Positions 1 to 4,984 of a stretch of 15,041 nucleotides of DNA are shown here, in pieces. The DNA is taken from the NCBI GenBank assembly GCA_013151315.1, contig JAADIN010000191.1, positions 1-15,041 on the forward strand, read 5' to 3'. Made by a program: the position numbers and the translations under genes. Within the stretch, counting starts at the first letter, position 1. Every line of letters starts with the position of its first letter. Under the pieces are notes generated by a model. It was not told the origin of the DNA and made no database searches. It saw only the letters and a program-made list of their open reading frames with translations. The DNA is from Planctomycetota bacterium (GTDB lineage Bacteria; Planctomycetota; Planctomycetia; Pirellulales; Lacipirellulaceae).

Positions 1-524
1 CCGCCGCCGTCGAGCTTCCAAGTGCCCCGCCACGCCCCGCTGTCGTAATACTCCTGGGTGCGAAACCATTTTACGTAGGCATCGCCAAGCGTGAGTCGGC
101 CAAAGCGACCCGAGTCGACGGCTTTTTTCATCTTGATCGACGAGTCGTGAAATCGCGACGGAAAGATCGACGACAATTTGACGCCCGCCTTTTCACACTC
201 GCGAATGATTCGGTCGCATCGCTTGAGCGTCACCTCCAACGGCTTTTCGATAATGACATGTTTTCCCGCACGAGCGGCCGCCACGGCAGGCTCCATATGG
301 GCACCGCTCGGAGTGGCTACGGTCACGACATCGACGCTCGGGTTGGCGAGCATCGCGTCGAGATCGGCATAGGCCTCGCAACCGACTTCCTTGGCAAACT
401 TTTTTGCAGACTCTGCCGAGCGGTTGAAACAGGCGACCAGCTTGGCTCCTCGCACGTCTTCGATAGCCCGCGCGTGAAAGCGGCTGATCATTCCTGTTCC
501 GACAATGGCAAATCCGTAGGGCAT
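1..524 (-). CDS. Gfo/Idh/MocA family NAD(P)-dependent oxidoreductase, N-terminal part (cut by left edge)
   Basis: On the minus strand an open frame of 174 codons runs from an ATG at 524 to the window edge without a stop. Residues 7-13 (IVGTGMI) form the GxGxx(I/A) Rossmann nucleotide-binding turn at the N-terminus. Residues 70-78 (ATPSGAHME) and 93-98 (EKPLEV) are the paired motifs of the Gfo/Idh/MocA family; the EKP lysine is normally catalytic. The visible end (WRGTWKLDGGG) matches the family's start of the C-terminal alpha/beta domain, so about half the usual 330-400 residues is present. A GGAG at 535-538 lies 10 nt upstream of the ATG and supports this start. The family oxidises or reduces sugars, inositols and similar polyols with NAD(P); planctomycetes carry many copies. 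The substrate cannot be read from this part. No signal peptide is visible, so it is probably cytoplasmic. It is divergent from trmL. Confidence 0.9.
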   Translation of the reverse strand, partial: MPYGFAIVGTGMISRFHARAIEDVRGAKLVACFNRSAESAKKFAKEVGCEAYADLDAMLANPSVDVVTVATPSGAHMEPAVAAARAGKHVIIEKPLEVTLKRCDRIIRECEKAGVKLSSIFPSRFHDSSIKMKKAVDSGRFGRLTLGDAYVKWFRTQEYYDSGAWRGTWKLDGG

Positions 525-589
525 AGCAGAATAACTCCAGTGGTTTGTCGCAAAGCTGTCGCACGATGGCATTTGAATCCAAGCCCAGT

Positions 590-618
590 ATGATAGTGGA
601 TCGAAAGCCAAGACTGAA
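590..618 (-). promoter_or_regulatory. Candidate sigma70-type promoter for the oxidoreductase gene
   Basis: Read on the minus strand, TTCAGT (613-618) is followed after exactly 17 bp by TATCAT (590-595), which matches TATAAT at five of six positions. The -35 box is poor (three of six). Transcription would start near 583, leaving a leader of about 59 nt before the ATG at 524. This is pattern-based only. Confidence 0.35.
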
Positions 619-627
619 GCGCCCACC

Positions 628-800
628 CCTCCAGCCTCAGGCGAATTGCAAAGTCAGATAAACCGCCAAGGACGCCAAGAGCGCCAAGGAACGAGCTGCA
701 AGAAAATAGCTGTTTTTAAGCAAATTCTTTTTTCCTTGGCGATCTTGGCGCACTTGGCGGTTCAAGAAATAGACTTTGCAATCCTCCTGCCTCCAGCCTC
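628..800. repeat. MITE-like imperfect palindrome flanked by 11-bp direct repeats
   Basis: Two nested pairs of inverted segments are visible. The outer arms 638-655 and 772-789 match at 16 of 18 positions. The inner arms 661-690 and 733-762 match at 27 of 30 and are built from a repeated CGCCAAG unit. Together they form a roughly 152-bp near-palindrome with a central loop of about 42 nt. The 11-mer CCTCCAGCCTC occurs immediately outside both ends, at 628-638 and 790-800, like a target-site duplication, although this C/T-rich motif is of low complexity. There is no transposase. The element ends directly before the trmL start codon. Codons upstream of 802 read through this repeat and are unlikely to be translated. 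Confidence 0.75.
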
Positions 801-801
801 T

Positions 802-1284
802 ATGACCTACCAGCCTCGACTCCATGTGGTCCTCCACCAGCCAGAAATCCCCTACAACACGGGCAGCGTCGGCCGGACTTGCGTCGCCATTGGGGCGAAG
901 CTCTGGTTGGTGCGACCCCTTGGCTTTCGGGTCGACGACTACTACCTGCGTCGGGCCGGACTCGATTATTGGCAACACCTCGAGTGGGAGGTCGTCGACG
1001 ATTGGGACTCGCTTCTAGAGCGCCTTCCCCGCGAGCGGCACTGGTATTTCAGCAAAAAGGCCGATCGGACCTATGCCGAGGTCCAGTTTAGTGTGGGCGA
1101 CGTGATGGTATTTGGCTCCGAATCGCAGGGTTTGCCGACAGAAATGCTTGCCCAACAGCCCCGTTGCCTGCGAATTCCGACCCGAGACGATGTCCGAAGC
1201 CTAAATCTTTCGAATGCCGTTGCGGTGGCCGGCTACGAAGCCCTCCGCCAACAAGGCACCCTGGCGGAGCTCGATATTCCGTGA
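802..1284 (+). CDS. trmL: tRNA (cytidine(34)-2'-O)-methyltransferase, TrmL-type SpoU family
   Basis: This 160-residue SPOUT methyltransferase probably 2'-O-methylates the wobble base 34 of tRNA-Leu isoacceptors, using S-adenosylmethionine bound in a C-terminal trefoil knot. Three family motifs are present: PEIPYNTGSVGRTC (residues 14-27, containing the N-x-G-x-x-x-R of motif 1), VMVFGSESQGLP (101-112, motif 2), and IPTRDDVRSLNLSNAVAVA (125-143, motif 3 with the LNLSNA knot). The length matches E. coli TrmL (about 157 residues), and no extra RNA-binding domain is attached. The frame stays open upstream to a TTG at 646, but those codons lie in an intergenic palindrome, so I chose the ATG at 802. 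That ATG has no visible Shine-Dalgarno sequence. A long perfect hairpin follows at 1315-1379. TrmL against another SpoU subfamily is called from length and motif 3; fairly sure. Confidence 0.93.
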   Translation: MTYQPRLHVVLHQPEIPYNTGSVGRTCVAIGAKLWLVRPLGFRVDDYYLRRAGLDYWQHLEWEVVDDWDSLLERLPRERHWYFSKKADRTYAEVQFSVGDVMVFGSESQGLPTEMLAQQPRCLRIPTRDDVRSLNLSNAVAVAGYEALRQQGTLAELDIP

Positions 1285-1314
1285 GCGACTGGTAGTTTGT
1301 CACAACAAGAAAAA

Positions 1315-1379
1315 TTAGCCGTTTTGGCGCTAGCCACGGTTGATGCCGGAAAAACCGTGGCTAGCGCCAAAACGGCTAA
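1315..1379. repeat. Perfect 27-bp inverted repeat (possible terminator or intergenic repeat)
   Basis: The arms 1315-1341 and 1353-1379 are perfectly complementary over 27 bp, with an 11-nt loop (1342-1352). The element starts 30 nt after the trmL stop. There is no clean T tract after it, so it is not a classic intrinsic terminator, but such a stem could stop transcription or protect the 3' end of the trmL mRNA. Perfect arms of this length suggest a recent or dispersed repeat. Confidence 0.8.
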
Positions 1380-1401
1380 CACAAGCTCGCCTTGAGCGAA
1401 A

Positions 1402-1602
1402 TCAGCCAATCGCCGCCACTTTTCTATGGTTTTTAGGAAGCACCTCTAGCACGATCGGCGTTGTGCGATCAGAAATCGATGGCAGCGGTCGCTTGGGTCG
1501 ATGAATGGGGTAGCCGGGAGTCCAAGACATTCGATCGATCTCGGAAATTACCCAGAATACCAAGCGTAGAGAATTGACGACGAGCGGTGAAACGGTCAAC
1601 AT
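1402..1602 (-). CDS. Possible small hypothetical protein (66 aa), weak
   Basis: I do not recognise this frame. It runs on the minus strand from an ATG at 1602 to a TGA ending at 1402. The product is 66 residues: a short hydrophobic N-terminal stretch (VSPLVVNSLRLVFWVIS, about residues 4-20), then a proline- and arginine-rich part (WTPGYPIHRPKRPLPS). It would be divergent from murB with only 33 bp between the starts, which leaves little room for two promoters. The frame also continues upstream into murB antisense sequence. The purine-rich stretch before the ATG (AGCAGG) is a poor ribosome binding site. It may be chance: the alternative is that the 256 bp between the hairpin and murB hold no gene. 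Confidence 0.25.
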   Translation of the reverse strand: MLTVSPLVVNSLRLVFWVISEIDRMSWTPGYPIHRPKRPLPSISDRTTPIVLEVLPKNHRKVAAIG

Positions 1603-1635
1603 GAGACCTGCTCTTCTAGGAAAAAATAGGTCGCG

Positions 1636-2514
1636 ATGACAGTAGTTAGTGGTTTTGAGAAAATTGTACGGCGAGACGAGCCTCTTGCCGATCGCACCTG
1701 GCTTCGGCTTGGCGGCGTTGCCTCGTTCTATGCCGAGCCCAAATCGGTCGACGAACTGGCCGCCCTGGTGCGCCGCTGCTGCGACGAAGAGGTCCCCATC
1801 CGGGTGCTCGGAAGCGGTTCTAACGTACTGATCCGCGACGAGGGCGTGCCAGGAATGGTCGTCAGCCTGGGGGGCGCGGATTTTGCCGACATCCAGATAA
1901 GTAACGGCCGACTCATGGCCGGCGGCGGAGCAAAACTTGCCCACGCGATTAGCGAAACGGTCCGAGCGGGCTTGGCCGGCTTGGAACCGCTCGTCGGCAT
2001 TCCAGGCACCCTTGGCGGCGCCCTACACGGAAACTCCGGCAGCCGTGGCGGAGATATTGGCCAATGGGCCTGTCAGGCGACCGTGATGACCCGCACCGGA
2101 GAGATATTGCAGCGAAACCGCGAAGACCTCGTCTTCGCCTACCGTCAGAGCAGCCTCGACGAGCTGGTGATTCTCAGTGCCGAATTTCAGCTCGAGGAAG
2201 ACGATCCTGAGCAACTGACCAAGCGAATGCAGAAACAGTGGATCGTCAAGAAAGCCGGCCAACCCCTGTCGCACCAGAACGTAGCGAGCGTCTTCAAGAA
2301 CCCTCGCGGGATGAGCGCTGGCATGTTGATCGACCAGGCAGGCCTCAAGGGGACTCGAGTCGGGGCCGTGGAAGTGAGCCAGCGACACGCGAATTTCATC
2401 GTTGCCGACGAAGGGGCGACCAGCCAAGATGTGCTCCGACTCATGGACATCGTCCGAAGCCGGGTCGCGGAAAGACTCGGAGTCGAGCTCGAAACGGAAC
2501 TCGAGATTTGGTGA
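1636..2514 (+). CDS. murB: UDP-N-acetylenolpyruvoylglucosamine reductase MurB
   Basis: MurB is a cytoplasmic FAD enzyme that uses NADPH to reduce UDP-GlcNAc-enolpyruvate to UDP-MurNAc, the second committed step of peptidoglycan precursor synthesis. The 292-residue protein has the FAD-binding VAO-fold signature RVLGSGSNVLIRDEG (56-70), the phosphate-binding loop GIPGTLGGALHGNSG (121-135), the YRQS motif (169-172), and the catalytic serine region NVASVFKNPRG (215-225). Ser218 probably corresponds to the proton-donating serine, and a glutamate near the C-terminus (ELETELEIW) to the second catalytic acid. The length is normal. The ATG at 1636 follows TAGG at 1628-1631. The ftsQ gene comes 109 bp downstream, as in dcw-type clusters, but murC and ddl are not visible. 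A retained MurB indicates that the organism makes muramic acid. Confidence 0.95.
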   Translation: MTVVSGFEKIVRRDEPLADRTWLRLGGVASFYAEPKSVDELAALVRRCCDEEVPIRVLGSGSNVLIRDEGVPGMVVSLGGADFADIQISNGRLMAGGGAKLAHAISETVRAGLAGLEPLVGIPGTLGGALHGNSGSRGGDIGQWACQATVMTRTGEILQRNREDLVFAYRQSSLDELVILSAEFQLEEDDPEQLTKRMQKQWIVKKAGQPLSHQNVASVFKNPRGMSAGMLIDQAGLKGTRVGAVEVSQRHANFIVADEGATSQDVLRLMDIVRSRVAERLGVELETELEIW

Positions 2515-2516
2515 TT

Positions 2517-2604
2517 TGTAGGCCGGAACGAATTCTACGAGTTCCGGCACTTTCACTGCAAATTAAGGCTGTGCCGGAACTCGCCAAGCTCGTTCCGGCC
2601 TACA
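2517..2604. repeat. 34-bp imperfect inverted repeat between murB and ftsQ
   Basis: Arms 2517-2550 and 2571-2604 are complementary at 29 of 34 positions. All five mismatches lie in the middle six bases of the arms (2532-2537), and the loop is 20 nt. The conserved outer parts read TGTAGGCCGGAACGA and CGAGTTCCGGCAC. The element begins 3 bp after the murB stop and ends 19 bp before the ftsQ start, filling almost the whole gap. It looks like a REP-type dispersed intergenic repeat. It could form a stable RNA hairpin in a murB-ftsQ transcript. Confidence 0.75.
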
Positions 2605-2623
2605 ATGAACAGGTTGACCGCTT

Positions 2624-3595
2624 ATGGCAACGCTCAAGAAAAAACGGAAAAAAGGGCCGCCTCTTCGTGGCTTGGCACGCGTGAAGCAGTGGCTCTGGTC
2701 GCGGGGCCGGGCGGTCGTCGCGCTGCTGGTCGTCGCGCTGCTCGGCTGGGGAATGCAAGTCGTTTGGCAGCGCGCGGCACCCTCGATTATCCATCGTGAT
2801 CGCTACCTGCTCACCGCTGAGGGGATCGAAATTTCGACCCTGCCCTCATGGATTACCGCCGATGTGCGGATGGAAGTCGTACGAAACTCGGGCCTCGACC
2901 GTCGGCTTTCGGTGCTCGACGAAGCGTTTGTCAGCGTCGTCGAAGATGCATTCGCTTTGCACCCTTGGGTCGAGTCGGTCGACAAAATCACCAAGAGCTA
3001 CCCTCCTGCGGTCTTTGTCGATCTGACGTTCCGCCGCCCCGTGGCGGTCGTGGAGTTAGCCAGCGCGGAGGGGGTCCAGCTCATTCCCGTCGACAAACTT
3101 GGAATTCAATTGCCCGCGGAGAACGTACCCGACATTAGCAAACGCTATCTGCCTCGAATTGGCGGAATCGTGGGTCGACCGCCGGTCGGCCAGCAGTGGG
3201 CTGATCCACGGGTCATTGGCGCGACCGAATTGGCTGAGCTCTTGGCCGACAATTGGGAGTCGCTGCACTTGGTCGACATCTTGCCTTCGGCACGACCGGA
3301 AATTCGAGAGGAGCATCGCTACTTCGTATTCCACCTGATCACCCGAGGCGGAACGCGAGTCGTATGGGGAGCCGCGCCAAGTCATGCTCCGCCAGGCGAG
3401 GACAATTTCGAGGCAAAACTCGAGCGACTACGCAAATGTGCCAAGCAGCTTGGCCCCTTGGATTCCGTGCGCGGGCCCGCCGTGGTCGATGTTCGCCGCG
3501 AATTGGCCATCACTCCAAGGACCGTCAAGAATACCACGCCACGCACCGTCAAGAATCCGCCGGCAACCGACCAGCAAGAATCACTCGTAAAGTGA
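2624..3595 (+). CDS. ftsQ: FtsQ/DivIB-like cell division protein
   Basis: FtsQ-type proteins are bitopic inner-membrane proteins that link early and late division proteins and bind FtsB/FtsL in the periplasm. This 323-residue protein has a basic cytoplasmic N-terminus (KKKRKK, 5-10), one membrane helix at about 31-48 (VVALLVVALLGWGMQVVW), and a POTRA-like region. HPWVESVDKITKSYPPAVFV (113-132) followed by DLTFRRPVAVVEL is the classic end of the FtsQ POTRA domain. The C-terminal part (VVWGAAPSH, then EAKLERLRKCAKQLG) fits the FtsQ beta domain. The last 30 residues are a low-complexity tail containing TPRTVKN twice. There is no strong Shine-Dalgarno before the ATG at 2624; the gene is probably co-transcribed with murB. 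ftsA and ftsZ do not follow, as expected for planctomycetes that lack FtsZ. Confident of the family, less of the exact role. Confidence 0.85.
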   Translation: MATLKKKRKKGPPLRGLARVKQWLWSRGRAVVALLVVALLGWGMQVVWQRAAPSIIHRDRYLLTAEGIEISTLPSWITADVRMEVVRNSGLDRRLSVLDEAFVSVVEDAFALHPWVESVDKITKSYPPAVFVDLTFRRPVAVVELASAEGVQLIPVDKLGIQLPAENVPDISKRYLPRIGGIVGRPPVGQQWADPRVIGATELAELLADNWESLHLVDILPSARPEIREEHRYFVFHLITRGGTRVVWGAAPSHAPPGEDNFEAKLERLRKCAKQLGPLDSVRGPAVVDVRRELAITPRTVKNTTPRTVKNPPATDQQESLVK

Positions 3596-3603
3596 TTTCT
3601 TGC

Positions 3604-3614
3604 GGGGGGGGGGG
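3604..3614. repeat. Homopolymer of 11 G between ftsQ and csrA
   Basis: Eleven consecutive G residues lie in the 22-bp gap between the convergent stop codons of ftsQ and csrA. Runs of this length are prone to replication slippage and to base-calling error. It is outside both coding regions, so a length change would not alter a protein. Confidence 0.9.
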
Positions 3615-3617
3615 ATA

Positions 3618-3836
3618 TCAGGCAGGATCCGATTCCACAGGCAATGGTTGAGAAACCTCGAGTGCCAATCGCTCGGCCTCGCGTAGTTTTTCGGCCAACT
3701 CTTCGCGGATAATCGCCATCTCGGGAGGAGCTTCGACGCCAATCCGAACCCCGCCCCCACCGACCTTCACCACCGTGACGGTGATCTTGTCGCCGATCAG
3801 AATACGTTGGCCAACTTTTCGGGATACCACCAGCAC
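3618..3836 (-). CDS. csrA: Carbon storage regulator CsrA/RsmA, RNA-binding translational regulator
   Basis: CsrA is a small homodimeric protein that binds GGA-containing mRNA leaders and usually blocks ribosome access. The 72-residue product starts MLVVSRKVGQRILIGD, the hallmark N-terminus, with VLVVSRK forming the first beta strand. VRIGVEAPPEMAIIREEL (30-47) is the conserved last strand and helix start, with the arginine at exactly position 44 that is essential for RNA binding in characterised CsrA. The frame is open upstream, but only the GTG at 3836 gives the family start. AAGGAG (minus strand, 3846-3851) sits 9 nt before it and confirms the choice. That AAGGAG is itself a GGA motif, so autoregulation is conceivable but not shown. 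The C-terminal tail (about 60-72) is variable in this family. It converges on ftsQ. Confidence 0.95.
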   Translation of the reverse strand: MLVVSRKVGQRILIGDKITVTVVKVGGGGVRIGVEAPPEMAIIREELAEKLREAERLALEVSQPLPVESDPA

Positions 3837-4291
3837 GTTTGCAAGCTCCTTCTCTCTCCGCCGAGGGATGCCAGCGGAGACCGAGACTTCCGTGATTTGG
3901 CACGCAACCAGTGCGTTACAAGACTTACCGTAGTGGTATGGTGCGAGGATTGCAAGCAATGGCATCGCGATAAAGGGCAATAAAACCGAGAAAATGAGGG
4001 CTTTGGGTGAGTTACGGGAGAAACAAGCTGGTAAAAACCCCTTTGGTTCTGTTTGCTTCGTTTTCTGAAGAGAAGTAAACTGGTGGCATAGCAATAAGAG
4101 CCTATCCCAGAATCCTGCTGGAGGTACCCTCGGCAATTCCACGGTTTCGATTCCACTGCTCGACTGGGTTGACCTGAAAGCGTCAAAACGGCGCGATGAA
4201 ATGGGGGATCCCAATTTTGGTCTAACTGCCTACCGCTGCTCCTCTGCGTGAAACGAGTGGGATATCTATCGATCGAGAGTTTCTCTGCAGC
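3837..4291. other. 455-bp intergenic stretch upstream of csrA and of the phosphodiesterase gene
   Basis: Both flanking genes are transcribed away from this region, so it should hold two promoters. A minus-strand frame is open through most of it (to 4214), but it is out of keeping with the csrA start and shows no domain. A possible csrA promoter on the minus strand is TTGCAA, 17 bp, TACGGT, just upstream of about 3920, but it is weak. I see no tRNA, no clear terminator and no riboswitch fold. A long csrA leader or a small RNA would fit but is unproven. Confidence 0.5.
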
Positions 4292-4984
4292 ATGACCACC
4301 TCACCGCAAATCATGGCCCATCGGGGCGATGCTCGGCATTTCCCTGAAAATAGTTTGCCGGCTCTCGCCCGTGCCATGGAGGTGGGTATTCGCCACGTGG
4401 AGTGCGACATCCAAATCAATGCCTCGGGGTCGCCGGTGATGCTTCACGATGCCGATTTGCAACGAACGCACGGGAAAAAACTGACGGTCTTTGAGCACAC
4501 CGACGGGCAGTCGCCCGCACTTCTCTTGTTGCCCGAGGTGCTCGAACTGGCGGATCGGCATCCGGAGGTCACGCTTTACCTGGAAGTCAAACACGACAGT
4601 ATCGATCACTGGGGAGAGGACTTCGTGCTAGAAAAAACTTTGCCTTTCTTAGGAAAGAGGCAACGACACGTGGTGTTTGCCCGTTCTATGAGCTTCCTGG
4701 AAAAAATACGCCACGCAGGGATGCCACGTGTGGGCGTTATCTTGCGCGAGTGGTCAGAAGATATCCGGCAACGTGTTACTCAGTTTGGCCCCGATTTTTT
4801 GGTGATCGATTTTTGCTTGGTCCCCGAGGGCGAAGACCTTTGGCCTGGGCCTTGGCAATGGGCCGTCTACGAGATTGGCGACACTGCCGGCACTCTTGCC
4901 TGGGGCAAGCGAGGAGCCGATTTCGCCGTGAGTTTTGATTGTGTAGCGCTCTTTCGAGAACAGCAGGCACCAAGCCGTGACTGA
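4292..4984 (+). CDS. ugpQ: Glycerophosphodiester phosphodiesterase (UgpQ/GDPD family)
   Basis: This 230-residue cytoplasmic-type TIM-barrel enzyme should hydrolyse glycerophosphodiesters from phospholipid breakdown to glycerol-3-phosphate and an alcohol. The catalytic and metal-binding signatures are clear: AHRGDARHFPENS (9-21, the HRG...PEN motif with H10 and R11), VECDIQ (36-41, with E37 and D39), MLHD (50-53, general acid H52), and LEVK (97-100). The end (YEIGDTAGTLAWGKRGADFAVSFD) is the usual last strand, although the normal GADGI.TD. motif is altered to GADFAVSFD. There is no signal peptide. The ATG at 4292 has only a weak purine stretch upstream (GAGAG, 4275-4279). The stop overlaps the next gene by 8 bp, which suggests translational coupling and direct passing of glycerol-3-phosphate to the next enzyme. 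The symbol is by family similarity. Confidence 0.9.
   Translation: MTTSPQIMAHRGDARHFPENSLPALARAMEVGIRHVECDIQINASGSPVMLHDADLQRTHGKKLTVFEHTDGQSPALLLLPEVLELADRHPEVTLYLEVKHDSIDHWGEDFVLEKTLPFLGKRQRHVVFARSMSFLEKIRHAGMPRVGVILREWSEDIRQRVTQFGPDFLVIDFCLVPEGEDLWPGPWQWAVYEIGDTAGTLAWGKRGADFAVSFDCVALFREQQAPSRD

Noticed and set aside
147..593. Plus-strand open frame of 148 codons over the left-end oxidoreductase
   Set aside because: It is antisense to a clear Gfo/Idh/MocA reading frame and has no family motif or ribosome binding site.
661..762. CRISPR-like array from repeated CGCCAAG units
   Set aside because: The units are 7-10 bp apart within hairpin arms, with no spacers of regular length and no cas genes.
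646..801. N-terminal extension of TrmL from a TTG start
   Set aside because: These 52 codons lie within the palindromic element and resemble no methyltransferase; the conserved protein begins at 802.
4100..4165. tRNA-like stretch (GGTTTCGATTCC resembling a T loop)
   Set aside because: No T-stem pairing, no acceptor stem and no anticodon arm can be drawn around it.
3837..4214. N-terminal extension of CsrA on the minus strand
   Set aside because: CsrA begins with the MLVVSRK strand, and a strong AAGGAG precedes the GTG at 3836; the upstream frame has no domain.
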